Positions 30,493 through 40,025 are shown, counted from the stretch's first letter. The stretch is DNA of 64,000 bases from Pseudomonas vancouverensis (GCF_004348895.1 NZ_RRZK01000032.1:1-64000); one strand, 5' to 3'. A program made the numbers and translations. Notes: a model not told the origin generated them from the letters alone.

Positions 30493-31674
30493 ATGCAAAA
30501 TTCAATCGGCGCACCAAAGCAGAGGCTCAGCCTCAGCGATCCGAAAGTGCGCGCGTGGCTTTTCCAGATCATCACCATTGTCGCGGTGGTCTCGATGGGC
30601 TGGTACCTGTTTGACAACACACAGACCAACCTTCAGCACCGGGGCATCACCTCGGGCTTCAGCTTCCTGGAGCGCAGTGCCGGTTTCGGCATCGCTCAAC
30701 ACCTGATCGACTACACCGAATCGGACAGCTATGCCCGGGTGTTTGTCATCGGTCTGCTTAACACCTTGCTGGTGACCTTCATCGGCGTGATCCTGGCGAC
30801 CATCCTCGGCTTCATCATCGGTGTGGCGCGGCTGTCGAAGAACTGGATCATCGCCAAGCTGGCGACGGTGTACGTGGAAGTCTTCCGCAACATTCCACCG
30901 CTGCTGCAGATCCTGTTCTGGTACTTCGCGGTGTTCCTGACCATGCCGGGGCCGCGCAACAGTCACAACTTCGGCGACACCTTCTTCGTCAGCGCCCGTG
31001 GCCTGAACATGCCGGCGGCGAAGATGGCGGACGGTTTCTGGCCATTCGTGGTCAGCGTGGTCGTGGCCATCGTTGCCATCGTGCTGATGAGCCGCTGGGC
31101 GACCAAACGCTTCGAAGCCACCGGTGTGCCCTTCCACAAGTTCTGGACTGGCCTGGCGCTGTTCATCGTCATCCCGGCGCTGTGCGCGCTGGTCTTCGGT
31201 GCGCCGCTGCACTGGGAACTGCCCAAGCTGCAAGGCTTCAACTTCGTCGGTGGCTGGGTGCTGATTCCTGAACTGCTCGCCCTGACCCTGGCCCTGACCG
31301 TGTACACCGCGGCGTTCATCGCCGAGATCGTGCGTTCGGGCATCAAGTCGGTCAGTCACGGCCAAACCGAAGCGGCGCATTCGCTCGGGCTGCGCAACGG
31401 CCCGACCCTGCGCAAGGTGATTATTCCGCAGGCTCTGCGGGTGATCATTCCACCGCTGACCAGCCAATACCTGAACCTGGCGAAGAACTCCTCGCTGGCC
31501 GCCGGTATCGGTTATCCGGAAATGGTTTCGCTGTTTGCCGGCACCGTGCTCAACCAGACCGGCCAGGCGATCGAGGTGATTGCCATCACCATGAGCGTGT
31601 ACCTGGCGATCAGTATCAGCATCTCCCTGCTGATGAACTGGTACAACAAGCGCATTGCGCTGATCGAGCGGTAA
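30493..31674 (+). CDS. aapQ: AapQ: amino-acid ABC transporter permease
   Basis: Inner-membrane permease of the HisM/GlnP type, 393 aa. Several hydrophobic helices; an extended insert separates the first helices from the C-terminal core, as in AapQ. The EAA loop that contacts the ATPase is SHGQTEAAHSLGLRNGPTLRKVIIPQA. Works with AapM, AapP and AapJ. Ten bases separate it from aapM. Confidence 0.95.
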   Translation: MQNSIGAPKQRLSLSDPKVRAWLFQIITIVAVVSMGWYLFDNTQTNLQHRGITSGFSFLERSAGFGIAQHLIDYTESDSYARVFVIGLLNTLLVTFIGVILATILGFIIGVARLSKNWIIAKLATVYVEVFRNIPPLLQILFWYFAVFLTMPGPRNSHNFGDTFFVSARGLNMPAAKMADGFWPFVVSVVVAIVAIVLMSRWATKRFEATGVPFHKFWTGLALFIVIPALCALVFGAPLHWELPKLQGFNFVGGWVLIPELLALTLALTVYTAAFIAEIVRSGIKSVSHGQTEAAHSLGLRNGPTLRKVIIPQALRVIIPPLTSQYLNLAKNSSLAAGIGYPEMVSLFAGTVLNQTGQAIEVIAITMSVYLAISISISLLMNWYNKRIALIER

Positions 31675-31684
31675 GGAAAAGCGC

Positions 31685-32782
31685 ATGAGCACTCATATTT
31701 TCAAACCTGACATGCCGCCACCTAGCAAAGTCTTCGGACCGATGGCATGGATGCGCGCGAACATGTTCTCCAGCTGGCTCAATACCCTGCTGACCCTGTT
31801 TGCGTTCTACCTCATCTACTTGGTGGTCCCGCCGATCCTGCATTGGGCCATCCTCGACGCCAACTGGGTCGGTACCACCCGCGCCGACTGCACCAAGGAA
31901 GGCGCCTGTTGGGTGTTCATCCAGCAGCGTTTCGGCCAGTTCATGTACGGCTACTATCCGCCGGAACTGCGCTGGCGCGTGGACCTGACCGTGTGGCTGG
32001 CGGTCATAGGCGTCGCACCGCTGTTCATCTCGCGCTTTCACCGTAAAGCGGTGTATGGCCTGAGCTTCCTGGTGCTGTACCCGATCATTGCCTACTTTCT
32101 GCTGCACGGTGGCATCTTCGGCCTGACCAACGTCGCGACCAGCCAATGGGGCGGCCTGATGCTCACCCTGGTGATCGCCACCGTCGGCATCGCCGGTGCC
32201 CTGCCGTTGGGGATTCTGCTGGCCCTCGGCCGTCGCTCGAACATGCCGGCGATTCGTGTGGTCTGCGTGACCTTCATCGAGTTCTGGCGCGGTGTGCCGT
32301 TGATCACGGTGCTGTTCATGTCCTCGGTGATGCTGCCGCTGTTCCTGCCTGAAGGCATGAACTTCGACAAGCTGCTGCGGGCGCTGATCGGCGTGATCCT
32401 GTTCCAGTCGGCCTATGTCGCCGAAGTGGTGCGTGGTGGCCTGCAAGCGATCCCCAAGGGCCAGTACGAAGCGGCCGCGGCGATGGGCCTGGGTTACTGG
32501 CGCAGCATGGGCCTGGTGATTCTGCCGCAAGCCCTGAAGCTGGTGATCCCCGGCATCGTCAACACCTTCATTGCGCTGTTCAAGGACACGAGCCTGGTGA
32601 TCATCATCGGCCTGTTCGATCTGCTCAACAGCGTCAAGCAAGCTGCCGCCGACCCGAAATGGCTGGGCATGGCCACTGAAGGCTATGTGTTCGCAGCCCT
32701 GGTGTTCTGGATTTTCTGTTTTGGTATGTCGCGCTATTCCATGCATCTGGAACGCAAGCTCGACACTGGCCACAAGCGCTAA
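31685..32782 (+). CDS. aapM: AapM: amino-acid ABC transporter permease
   Basis: Second inner-membrane permease of the Aap transporter, 365 aa, with multiple membrane segments and the EAA motif [27 protein letters not shown] near the C-terminus. Follows aapQ by ten bases with GTAAGGAAAAGCGC as ribosome region; 28 bases precede aapP. Confidence 0.95.
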   Translation: MSTHIFKPDMPPPSKVFGPMAWMRANMFSSWLNTLLTLFAFYLIYLVVPPILHWAILDANWVGTTRADCTKEGACWVFIQQRFGQFMYGYYPPELRWRVDLTVWLAVIGVAPLFISRFHRKAVYGLSFLVLYPIIAYFLLHGGIFGLTNVATSQWGGLMLTLVIATVGIAGALPLGILLALGRRSNMPAIRVVCVTFIEFWRGVPLITVLFMSSVMLPLFLPEGMNFDKLLRALIGVILFQSAYVAEVVRGGLQAIPKGQYEAAAAMGLGYWRSMGLVILPQALKLVIPGIVNTFIALFKDTSLVIIIGLFDLLNSVKQAAADPKWLGMATEGYVFAALVFWIFCFGMSRYSMHLERKLDTGHKR

Positions 32783-32810
32783 GTCGCTACCTTATTTAGG
32801 AAGTTTTGTG

Positions 32811-33575
32811 ATGAGCGAAGCAATCAAGCAGCCGGTGAACCCTGAAGGCATCATTCAGATGCAGGGCGTGAATAAGTGGTACGGCCAGTTTCATGTACTC
32901 AAGGACATCAACCTGAACGTCAAGCAGGGCGAGCGCATCGTCCTGTGCGGGCCGTCAGGGTCAGGCAAATCCACGACCATCCGCTGCCTCAACCGCCTGG
33001 AAGAACACCAGCAGGGGCGCATCGTGGTCGATGGCGTGGAGCTGACCAACGACCTTAAGCAGATTGAAGCGATCCGTCGTGAAGTCGGCATGGTGTTCCA
33101 GCACTTCAACCTGTTCCCGCACCTGACCATTTTGCAGAACTGCACGCTGGCGCCAATGTGGGTGCGCAAGATGCCCAAGCGCCAGGCCGAGGAAATCGCC
33201 ATGCATTACCTGGAGCGCGTACGCATTCCGGAGCAGGCGCATAAGTTTCCGGGGCAACTGTCCGGCGGTCAGCAACAGCGTGTGGCGATTGCCCGTGCGC
33301 TGTGCATGAAACCGAAAATCATGCTGTTCGACGAACCGACCTCGGCCCTCGACCCGGAGATGGTGAAAGAGGTTCTGGACACCATGATCGGCCTGGCCGA
33401 AGACGGCATGACCATGCTCTGCGTGACCCACGAAATGGGCTTCGCCCGCACCGTGGCCAACCGCGTGATCTTCATGGACAAGGGCGAGATCGTCGAACAG
33501 GCCGCGCCGAACGACTTCTTCGACAACCCGCAGAACGACCGCACCAAACTGTTCCTGAGCCAGATCCTGCATTGA
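32811..33575 (+). CDS. aapP: AapP: amino-acid ABC transporter ATPase
   Basis: Cytoplasmic ATPase subunit, 254 aa. Walker A GPSGSGKS (47-54), signature [15 protein letters not shown], Walker [15 protein letters not shown] and the switch His in CVTHEMGF are intact. Start [10 protein letters not shown] at 32811 has TTAGGAAG upstream; a longer in-frame start at 32685 would overlap aapM by about 100 bases and is rejected. Last gene of the operon, followed by a terminator. Confidence 0.96.
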   Translation: MSEAIKQPVNPEGIIQMQGVNKWYGQFHVLKDINLNVKQGERIVLCGPSGSGKSTTIRCLNRLEEHQQGRIVVDGVELTNDLKQIEAIRREVGMVFQHFNLFPHLTILQNCTLAPMWVRKMPKRQAEEIAMHYLERVRIPEQAHKFPGQLSGGQQQRVAIARALCMKPKIMLFDEPTSALDPEMVKEVLDTMIGLAEDGMTMLCVTHEMGFARTVANRVIFMDKGEIVEQAAPNDFFDNPQNDRTKLFLSQILH

Positions 33576-33591
33576 TCGAAACCAGGCGCTG

Positions 33592-33625
33592 AAATAAACC
33601 CGGACTGTGTTCCGGGTTTATTTTT
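33592..33625 (+). terminator. Rho-independent terminator of aapJQMP
   Basis: Stem AATAAACCCGGA / TCCGGGTTTATT with a short loop and T-run, 17 bases past the aapP stop. The A-run before the stem would also let it work from the other strand. Confidence 0.88.
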
Positions 33626-33645
33626 GCCCACAGAAAACCCGCACC

Positions 33646-33747
33646 CTGTAGGAGCGAGCATGCTCGCGATGGACTTGAGAGCACCGCGGGGGACCTGCCA
33701 ACCAGCGTTATCGTTGACGACCATCGCGAGCATGCTCGCTCCTACAG
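33646..33747. repeat. REP doublet between aapP and the GntR gene
   Basis: TGTAGGAGCGAGCATGCTCG at one end and CGAGCATGCTCGCTCCTACA at the other, perfect inverted copies around a 60-base middle. The TAGGAG/CATG variant differs by single bases from the TGGGAG/CTTG doublets in the window. Confidence 0.9.
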
Positions 33748-33796
33748 AGGCGGCATGTTGCTCTCCTGGGCAAAGCTGACTACCATGTCAGCAAAT

Positions 33797-33815
33797 TCAT
33801 CCTATGATTGGATGA
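33797..33815 (+). promoter_or_regulatory. Palindrome over a -10 box before the GntR gene
   Basis: TCATCC-TATGATT-GGATGA lies 14 bases before the GntR gene start, and its spacer contains a -10-like TATGAT. FadR-type GntR proteins commonly bind such palindromes at their own promoter, so autoregulation is likely. No good -35 is visible at the right distance. Confidence 0.5.
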
Positions 33816-33828
33816 CAGGGCGAATTCC

Positions 33829-34488
33829 ATGTCTGAACACTCTCCAATAGTGAAACGTTCCCTCGTCGATCAGGCGTTGGAACAACTGCGCCTGCGCATC
33901 AATCAAGGTGTGTGGGAGGTTGGCCAGCGTCTGCCCACCGAGCCTGAGTTGTCTGCCGAGCTGGGCATCAGCCGCAACACCGTGCGTGAAGCCATGCGCG
34001 TGCTGGCGTTTTCCGGCTTGATCGAGATCCGCCAAGGGGATGGCAGTTACCTGCGCGCCGTGGTCGATCCGCTGGACACTTTGAAGGCCCTGTCCAAGTG
34101 CTCCCTCGAACAGGCCCGGGAAACCCGGCACATTCTCGAAGTCGAGGCCATTGGCCTGGCTGCGCTGCGCCGAACCGAGGAAGACCTGGTGGCATTGCGC
34201 GAGGCACTGGGTGTCAGCGGCAGTCACTACCATGGCGACCTCGATGCCTACATCGCCTGCGATCTGGCGTTCCACCGCCGTCTGGTGGACGCCGCGCACA
34301 ACCCGACCCTGAGCGAGTTGTATCGCTATTTCTCCAGCATTGTCGGCGCCCAGTTGCGCCAGACCCTGAACATCGTCCCGCGCCGCCAGGAAGTGTTCGA
34401 CCTGCACATCGAGATGCTCGATGCCGTCGAACAACGCGACCCGGAGCGGGCCAAAGCCCTGTCGAGGCAGTTGATCAATGAACCTTGA
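33829..34488 (+). CDS. FadR-subfamily GntR transcriptional regulator
   Basis: DNA-binding regulator, 219 aa. N-terminal winged helix (about residues 8-75; LPTEPELSAELGISRNTVREAMRVLAFSGLIEIRQGDGSYL) and a C-terminal all-helical FCD ligand domain with metal-ligand type residues in CDLAFHRRLVDAAHN and LHIEMLDAVEQRD. It overlaps or abuts the MFS gene, so it probably controls it. The effector is unknown; such pairs often sense the transported compound. Confidence 0.9.
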   Translation: MSEHSPIVKRSLVDQALEQLRLRINQGVWEVGQRLPTEPELSAELGISRNTVREAMRVLAFSGLIEIRQGDGSYLRAVVDPLDTLKALSKCSLEQARETRHILEVEAIGLAALRRTEEDLVALREALGVSGSHYHGDLDAYIACDLAFHRRLVDAAHNPTLSELYRYFSSIVGAQLRQTLNIVPRRQEVFDLHIEMLDAVEQRDPERAKALSRQLINEP

Positions 34489-34501
34489 AACCGAGAAACC
34501 C

Positions 34502-35782
34502 ATGTCCAGCCAGGATTTATCCACAGCGCCGAAACGCACCGCCGAGCTGGAAGAGCTGCTGATCGACGCCGAGGCCGATGACGAGCAGGTCCAGCAAACG
34601 CAACCACTGTTGCGGCGCCCCTGGCTGCTGTTGTTGGGGTTGGTGTTAGTGGCGCTGAACCTGCGCCCGGCGCTGTCGAGCATGGCGCCGATGCTCAGCG
34701 AGGTGTCGAAATCCCTTGGCCTGTCGGCGTCCAAGGCCGGTCTGCTGACCACCTTGCCGGTGCTTTGCCTGGGGCTGTTTGCGCCACTGGCACCGGTCCT
34801 GGCGCGACGTTTCGGTGCCGAGCGCGTGGTGCTGGGGATTTTGCTGACACTGGCCGGCGGGATCATCCTGCGCAGTTCTTTCGGTGAAATCGGCCTGTTT
34901 GCCGGCAGCATCCTGGCGGGTGCGAGCATTGGCGTGATCGGTGTGCTCCTGCCGGGCATCGTCAAACGCGACTTTCCGAAACAGGCCGGAACCATGACCG
35001 GCGTGTACACCATGGCCTTGTGCCTGGGTGCGGCGATGGCCGCCGGGTCGACCGTGCCGCTGAGCGAACATTTCGACAAGAGCTGGGCGATGGGCCTGGG
35101 TTTCTGGGTCATCCCGGCCCTGGTGGCCGCCTTGTTCTGGTTACCGCAGGTCGGCTCGAAACACGGTGCGCACAATGTCGCCTACCGCGTTCGCGGATTG
35201 CTGCGTGACAAACTGGCCTGGCAGGTGACCCTGTACATGGGGCTGCAATCGTCGCTGGCCTACATCGTTTTCGGCTGGCTGCCGTCGATCCTGATCGGGC
35301 GCGGCCTGACGCCGACCCAGGCCGGGCTGGTGCTGTCGGGTTCGGTAATCGTGCAGTTGGTCAGTTCATTATCTGCCCCATGGTTGGCGACTCGTGGCAA
35401 GGATCAACGCCTGGCCATCGTGATCGTGATGGCGTTGACCCTCGCCGGATTGTTCGGTTGCCTCTATGCGCCTATCGAAGGCCTGTGGGGCTGGGCGATC
35501 GTGCTGGGCCTGGGGCAGGGGGCCACCTTCAGCCTGGCATTGACCCTGATCGTCCTGCGTTCGCGGGACTCTCATGTGGCGGCAAACCTGTCGAGCATGG
35601 CCCAGGGCTTTGGCTACACCCTGGCGTCGATGGGGCCGTTTGCGGTCGGCGTGGTGCATGACTGGACCGGTGGCTGGACCGCCGTGGGCTGGATCTTTGG
35701 CGTCATCGGTCTGGGCGCGATCATCGCCGGCCTGGGCGCCGGTCGCGCGCTGTACGTGCAGGTGGAAAGCGAAAAGGTCTGA
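34502..35782 (+). CDS. CynX/NimT-family MFS transporter
   Basis: Inner-membrane porter of about 426 aa with 12 predicted membrane segments after a hydrophilic N-terminal tail of about 40 residues. LNLRPALSSMAPML in helix 1 is characteristic of the CynX/NimT (cyanate/2-nitroimidazole) group. Two starts are possible: ATG 34478 overlapping the GntR gene, or ATG 34502 with GAGAAACCC upstream; I prefer the latter. Substrate not predictable from sequence. Confidence 0.85.
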   Translation: MSSQDLSTAPKRTAELEELLIDAEADDEQVQQTQPLLRRPWLLLLGLVLVALNLRPALSSMAPMLSEVSKSLGLSASKAGLLTTLPVLCLGLFAPLAPVLARRFGAERVVLGILLTLAGGIILRSSFGEIGLFAGSILAGASIGVIGVLLPGIVKRDFPKQAGTMTGVYTMALCLGAAMAAGSTVPLSEHFDKSWAMGLGFWVIPALVAALFWLPQVGSKHGAHNVAYRVRGLLRDKLAWQVTLYMGLQSSLAYIVFGWLPSILIGRGLTPTQAGLVLSGSVIVQLVSSLSAPWLATRGKDQRLAIVIVMALTLAGLFGCLYAPIEGLWGWAIVLGLGQGATFSLALTLIVLRSRDSHVAANLSSMAQGFGYTLASMGPFAVGVVHDWTGGWTAVGWIFGVIGLGAIIAGLGAGRALYVQVESEKV

Positions 35783-35882
35783 GACGCGAACACTTGTCGG
35801 TATTCGGCCTGCGAATGCCGATAGTGTTCCGCGCGTTTGCAGATTATTGTGCAGGCATTCTTCCATTCGACGGAGTTTGCCC

Positions 35883-36353
35883 ATGAGTGATGCCCACAGC
35901 GCGCTGATCACCCGCTTCTACCAGGCTTTTCAGCGCCTTGACGCCGAGGCCATGGCTGCCTGTTATACCGACGACGTGGTGTTCAGTGATCCGGCGTTCG
36001 GCGAGTTGCGTGGGCGCGACGCCGGCGACATGTGGCGCATGCTCACCACCCGGGCCAAGGATTTCTCCCTGACCTTCGACAACGTGCGCAGCGACGAGCG
36101 CAGCGGAGGCGCTCATTGGGTGGCGACCTATCTGTTCAGCCAGACCGGCAACGTTGTCATCAATGATATCCAGGCGCGTTTTGTCTTCCGTGACGGCAAG
36201 ATCTGCGAGCATCACGACCGCTTTGATCTGTGGGCCTGGTCGCGCCAGGCCCTGGGTTTCAAAGGTCTCGTGTTGGGCTGGACGCCACTGGTGAGAAACG
36301 CCGTGCGTGCCCAGGCACTCAAGGGCTTGAAGGCGTTTCAGGCCGGTCGCTGA
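35883..36353 (+). CDS. NTF2-like (SnoaL-type) protein of unknown role
   Basis: Cytoplasmic 156-aa protein with the NTF2-like cone fold pattern: [40 protein letters not shown] at the start, a central beta region, and the [16 protein letters not shown] end seen in nuclear-transport-factor-2 family proteins. The ATG has CGGAG at a good distance. Stands alone; no substrate can be assigned. Confidence 0.85.
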   Translation: MSDAHSALITRFYQAFQRLDAEAMAACYTDDVVFSDPAFGELRGRDAGDMWRMLTTRAKDFSLTFDNVRSDERSGGAHWVATYLFSQTGNVVINDIQARFVFRDGKICEHHDRFDLWAWSRQALGFKGLVLGWTPLVRNAVRAQALKGLKAFQAGR

Positions 36354-36393
36354 TAAGATCGCCGCTTGTTTTCCTTACAAGCCTGATCGTTAC

Positions 36394-36687
36394 GTGAACA
36401 CTCCAGTCGAGCCCCCCGTCAGCAAGCCCTGGTACGTCTACCTCGTCCGTGCGGCCAATGGTTCGCTGTATTGCGGGATCAGCGACGATCCCGTGCGTCG
36501 CTTCGCCAAACACCAGAGCGGCAAGGGGGCGCGGTTCTTCCTTTCCAGCCCGGCCATGGCGCTTGTCTACACCGAGCTGTGTCGCGATAAGAGCGAAGCG
36601 TTGCGCCAGGAACGACTGATCAAGAAACTCAGGAAAAGCGCCAAGGAGTGCCTGGTGGCCAGTGCTGCCGCCGGCCTATCACTGTGA
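36394..36687 (+). CDS. GIY-YIG nuclease-family protein
   Basis: 97-aa single-domain protein of the UPF0213/YhbQ type. The GIY-YIG core is [28 protein letters not shown] with the following conserved Arg, then KGARFFLSS and a Glu in [19 protein letters not shown] start is used in this reading; no clear ribosome site is visible, so the exact start is uncertain. DNA repair or processing is the usual guess for this family. Confidence 0.85.
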   Translation: MNTPVEPPVSKPWYVYLVRAANGSLYCGISDDPVRRFAKHQSGKGARFFLSSPAMALVYTELCRDKSEALRQERLIKKLRKSAKECLVASAAAGLSL

Positions 36688-36775
36688 CTGATCGGTTCCC
36701 ATCAGGCAGATCGGTAGGCCGCGAAGTGATAGCACGCTAAGCTGCGGGTTCCTGAACTTTGCGGCGGAGCCGAGC

Positions 36776-37711
36776 ATGTCCGAGTTGATTCTGCATCATT
36801 ACCCGACGTCCCCTTTCGCCGAAAAGGCGCGCCTGTTGCTCGGCTTCAAGGGATTGTCCTGGCGCTCGGTGAAAATCTCGCCGGTGATGCCCAAGCCTGA
36901 TCTCACCGCCCTCACCGGTGGTTATCGCAAAACTCCGGTGTTGCAGATCGGTGCCGACATCTATTGCGACACGGCGTTGATCGCCCGTCGTCTGGAGCAG
37001 GAAAAAGCCTTGCCGGCGTTCTTCCCCGAAGGGCAGGAAATGATCGCGGCCACCTTTGCCGCCTGGGCCGATTCTGTGGTGTTCCAGCATGCGGTCAGCC
37101 TGGTGTTCCAGCCAGAGTCGGTCGCTGTGCGCTTCGGTAATTTGCCGCCGGAAGCAATCAAGGCGTTTATCGCTGACCGTGCCGGTCTGTTCAGTGGTGG
37201 CAGTGCTACAAAGCTTTCCGTCGAACAAGCCAAACACCAGTGGCCGACCATCATGTCGCGCCTGGAGCTGCAATTGCAGCGCGAGCAGGGTGACTTCCTG
37301 TTCGGTGAACCATCGATTGCCGATTTCGCTTTGGCCCATTGCCTGTGGTTCCTCAAGGCCACGCCTGTCACGAGCCCGTTGGTGGATGCCTACCCGGCGG
37401 TGGCAGCTTGGCATGCCCGGGTGTTGGGCTTTGGGCATGGTGCCGCCAGCGAAATGAGTTCCGAAGAAGCGCTGGAAGTGGCGCGAACGTCGACGCCGGC
37501 AGCGTTGCCGGACGAGCAGTTCGTTGATCCTAACGGCTTCAAGGCCGGTCAGCAGGTGGTGATCGCGGCCACCGACTATGGCGTTGATCCGGTGGCGGGG
37601 GAGTTGCTGTTCGCAGGTTGCGAAGAGTTGATCGTACGTCGCGAGGACGAGCGCGGCGGCGTGGTGCATGTGCACTTCCCGCGCCTGGGTTTCCGCATCG
37701 AAGCCAGCTGA
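36776..37711 (+). CDS. Glutathione S-transferase-family protein with extra C-terminal module
   Basis: 311-aa protein. Residues 1-78 form a thioredoxin-like GST N-domain (LILHHYPTSPFAEKARLLLGF, cis-Pro in KTPVLQIGADIYCDTALIARRLE). An all-helical GST C-domain follows to about residue 220. Beyond the normal GST end is a further 70-90 residues (about 240-311) with a beta-rich pattern (GQQVVIAATDYG, EELIVRREDERGGVVHVHFP) that I cannot assign. No catalytic Cys in the usual omega-class place. Confidence 0.85.
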   Translation: MSELILHHYPTSPFAEKARLLLGFKGLSWRSVKISPVMPKPDLTALTGGYRKTPVLQIGADIYCDTALIARRLEQEKALPAFFPEGQEMIAATFAAWADSVVFQHAVSLVFQPESVAVRFGNLPPEAIKAFIADRAGLFSGGSATKLSVEQAKHQWPTIMSRLELQLQREQGDFLFGEPSIADFALAHCLWFLKATPVTSPLVDAYPAVAAWHARVLGFGHGAASEMSSEEALEVARTSTPAALPDEQFVDPNGFKAGQQVVIAATDYGVDPVAGELLFAGCEELIVRREDERGGVVHVHFPRLGFRIEAS

Positions 37712-37740
37712 TACCCAAACACCACTGTGACGAAAGACTT

Positions 37741-37834
37741 CGTGGCGAGGGAGCTTGCTCCCGTTGGACTGCGTAGCAGTCCCTCTTTTTTGGGGCCGCT
37801 TCGCTGCCCAACGGGAGCAAGCTCCCTCGCCACA
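37741..37834. repeat. REP doublet between the GST and glutaredoxin genes
   Basis: GTGGCGAGGGAGCTTGCTCC and its reverse complement flank a middle that itself contains GGACTGC-GTAGCAGTCC. A partial extra copy (CTCTCGCCACAAG) follows to 37860. Lies between convergent genes. Confidence 0.9.
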
Positions 37835-37880
37835 AAGCTCCCTTGCTCTCTCGCCACAAGAAATGTGTAAAATTGAATAG

Positions 37881-38231
37881 TTATTTCAGGGCCGCCAGGA
37901 TCGCATCCGGGTCATACCCGCGAATCAGCGTTCCGTTCACATCGATGATCGGTATCCCGCCGCCACCCAGGGCCTCATAGTCCTTGCGCGCAACCGCATC
38001 TTTCTCGATATCGAACTCCTTGTACGGAATGCCTTTCTGATCGAGGAAGCGCCGGGTCAGCTTGCAGTAGCCACACCATTCGGTGGCGTAGAGCACGACG
38101 TTGGCCTTGGCCTGGGTCTGCTCGGACACCACCTGCGAAGGGTTGAACACCCGCTCGATCTTGCCCCAGTTCTGGTAGGCCACGACCACCAGCAGGATCA
38201 GCAGGCATTTCTTCAGGACGCCGCCGAGCAT
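37881..38231 (-). CDS. Membrane-anchored glutaredoxin-family protein
   Basis: 116 aa. One N-terminal membrane segment (about residues 6-20), a linker, then a glutaredoxin fold with WCGYC active-site dithiol (about residues 52-56), GIPYKEFDIEKD and the cis-Pro/GGG region GGGGIPIIDVNGTLIRGYDP. The charge pattern cannot settle whether the domain faces cytoplasm or periplasm. Its ATG overlaps the yejK TGA by one base, so it is translated right after YejK. Confidence 0.85.
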   Translation of the reverse strand: MLGGVLKKCLLILLVVVAYQNWGKIERVFNPSQVVSEQTQAKANVVLYATEWCGYCKLTRRFLDQKGIPYKEFDIEKDAVARKDYEALGGGGIPIIDVNGTLIRGYDPDAILAALK

Positions 38232-39235
38232 CAGTTGCGTCGCTTCAGCTGGTCGGTGAGCGAGGTCGGCAGGCCCTTGATGATCAGGGTGCCGGCTTCT
38301 TCGTCGTATTCGATCTTCGAGCCCAGCAGGTGCGCTTCGAAGCTGATCGACAGGCCTTCGGCGCGACCGGTGAAGCGGCGGAACTGGTTGAGGGTGCGCT
38401 TGTCCGCCGGGATCTCCGGCGAGAGGCCGTAGTCCTTGTTGCGGATGTGATCATAGAAGGCTTTCGGGCGTTCTTCGTCGATCAGTTCCGACAGCTCTTC
38501 CAGGCCCATGGGTTCGCCCAGTTTGGCCTGGCTGCTGGCGTAGTCGACCAGGGTCTTGGTCTTCTCGCGGGCATCGTCTTCCGGCAAGTCCTCGCTTTCG
38601 ACGAAGTCACTGAAGGCCTTGAGCAGGGTGCGGGTCTCGCCCGGGCCGTCGACGCCTTCCTGGCAGCCGATGAAGTCGCGGAAGTACTCCGAGACCTTCT
38701 TGCCGTTCTTGCCCTTGATGAAGGAGATGTACTGCTTGGACTGTTTGTTGTTCTGCCATTCGGAGACGTTGATCCGAGCCGCCAGGTGCAGCTGGCCAAG
38801 GTCCAGGTGACGGGATGGCGTGACGTCCAGCTCGTCGGTCACCGCCACGCCTTCACTGTGGTGCAGCAGGGCGATGGCCAGGTAGTCGGTCATGCCTTGT
38901 TGATAGTGCGCGAACAGCACGTGGCCGCCGACCGACAGGTTCGACTCTTCCATCAGCTTTTGCAGGTGCTCCACCGCCACGCGGCTGAATGCGGTGAAGT
39001 CCTTGCCGCCTTCGAAATACTCCTTCAGCCAGCCGCTGAACGGATGCGCGCCGGACTCGGCGTGGAAAAATCCCCAGGCCTTGCCTTGTTTGGCGTTGTA
39101 GCTTTCGTTGAGGTCGGCAAGCATGTTCTCGATGGCACTCGACTCGGCCAGTTCGGAGTCGCGGGCATGAAGAACTGCGGGTGTGCCGTCAGGTTTTTTG
39201 TCGATCAGGTGGACGATGCAATGACGGATCGGCAT
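38231..39235 (-). CDS. yejK: YejK/NdpA: nucleoid-associated protein
   Basis: 334-aa protein of the 37-kDa nucleoid-associated family. The start [17 protein letters not shown] and the block [20 protein letters not shown] are family signatures; the length agrees with E. coli YejK. Function is poorly known, with DNA binding and topoisomerase inhibition reported for relatives. Coupled by a one-base overlap to the glutaredoxin gene. Confidence 0.93.
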   Translation of the reverse strand: MPIRHCIVHLIDKKPDGTPAVLHARDSELAESSAIENMLADLNESYNAKQGKAWGFFHAESGAHPFSGWLKEYFEGGKDFTAFSRVAVEHLQKLMEESNLSVGGHVLFAHYQQGMTDYLAIALLHHSEGVAVTDELDVTPSRHLDLGQLHLAARINVSEWQNNKQSKQYISFIKGKNGKKVSEYFRDFIGCQEGVDGPGETRTLLKAFSDFVESEDLPEDDAREKTKTLVDYASSQAKLGEPMGLEELSELIDEERPKAFYDHIRNKDYGLSPEIPADKRTLNQFRRFTGRAEGLSISFEAHLLGSKIEYDEEAGTLIIKGLPTSLTDQLKRRN

Positions 39236-39631
39236 GGGCTTCTCGGCTGAATGAAGAGAGGAGGGCGTGCTCCCCCGAAAAAGCGCTCAGTGTACCGCAA
39301 CCACTCGATTTGGCGCGGGTTGTAGGGCAATTCCGGGGCGACCGGCGGTGCATATGCGGTTTTTTCCCGTTTTAGTTCAATAAAGCTGACCAAATGGGTA
39401 GCTAGAGGCGGATATTTCCACGTCTGTGTGCTAGCTTTGCCCGGTCTTGCGCGAAGTCACTGCGTTAAGCGTGCAGTCAGCATTTGTCAGGTCGAACCAA
39501 ACCCTGATTTCGGTATCTATAACCCCGATCCCGAGGTTATTTGGCCGAGGGTGCCGGATCCAAAAGATCGGGCTCGATGGCTGACATTGCACTCTGCAAT
39601 CCATATGAATTTGATAGGGAAGGAACACTAA
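39236..39631. other. Divergent control region between yejK and the HU gene
   Basis: 396 bases without a supported gene. It must hold promoters for both yejK and the HU gene. An AT-rich part (39355-39415) and a GGGAAGGAACACTAA ribosome region directly before the HU ATG are visible. I could not place confident -35/-10 pairs. Confidence 0.4.
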
Positions 39632-39913
39632 ATGGCTCTTACTAAAGACCAACTGATCGCCGACATCGCTGAAGCTATCGACGCGCCGAAAACCACCGCG
39701 CGTAACGCTCTGGACCAACTGGGCCAAATCGTTGCTGATCAGCTGGAAAACGGCGGCGAAATCACTCTGCCAGGTATCGGCAAACTGAAAGTGACTGAGC
39801 GTCCTGCCCGTACCGGCCGCAACCCTTCGACTGGCGCTGCCATCGAAATCGCTGCCAAGAAAGTGATCAAGCTGGTTGTGGCCAAAGGCCTGACCGACGC
39901 TGTGAACAAGTAA
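39632..39913 (+). CDS. HU-family DNA-binding protein (HupN-like)
   Basis: 93-aa nucleoid protein. MALTKDQLIADIAEAIDAPK and the beta-arm signature RPARTGRNPSTGAAIEIAA are typical HU features; the C-terminus is KKVIKLVVAKGLTDAVNK. Pseudomonas encode several HU paralogues; this N-terminus looks closest to HupN rather than HupA/HupB, but I cannot confirm. Strong GGAAGG ribosome site and strong terminator suggest high expression. Confidence 0.93.
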   Translation: MALTKDQLIADIAEAIDAPKTTARNALDQLGQIVADQLENGGEITLPGIGKLKVTERPARTGRNPSTGAAIEIAAKKVIKLVVAKGLTDAVNK

Positions 39914-39925
39914 GACTTGTTAAAA

Positions 39926-39964
39926 AGAGCCGTGCGCCGGAGCGATCCGGGCACGGCTTTTTTG
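39926..39964 (+). terminator. Rho-independent terminator of the HU gene
   Basis: Stem AGCCGTGC / GCACGGCT, extended by an inner GCCGGA/TCCGG pairing, followed by a run of Ts, 12 bases past the stop. Confidence 0.9.
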
Positions 39965-39983
39965 TGCCTGCCGATTGGGTAAA

Positions 39984-40011
39984 AGCTGAAGCGGCAATCG
40001 ACTGCCGCTTC
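39984..40011 (-). terminator. Rho-independent terminator of rlmF
   Basis: On the minus strand GAAGCGGCA and TGCCGCTTC pair around a 6-base loop and are followed by AGCTTTT. It faces the HU terminator, so the two convergent genes are insulated. Confidence 0.75.
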
Positions 40012-40025
40012 AAGTGTCCAGGCAC

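Noticed and set aside
34478-34501. Upstream ATG for the CynX-type porter overlapping the GntR gene
   Set aside because: No ribosome site at the right spacing; kept only as an alternative start.
39428-39631. 67-aa open frame just before the HU gene
   Set aside because: It ends exactly at the HU start and has no family features or ribosome site; more likely the untranslated leader of the HU gene.
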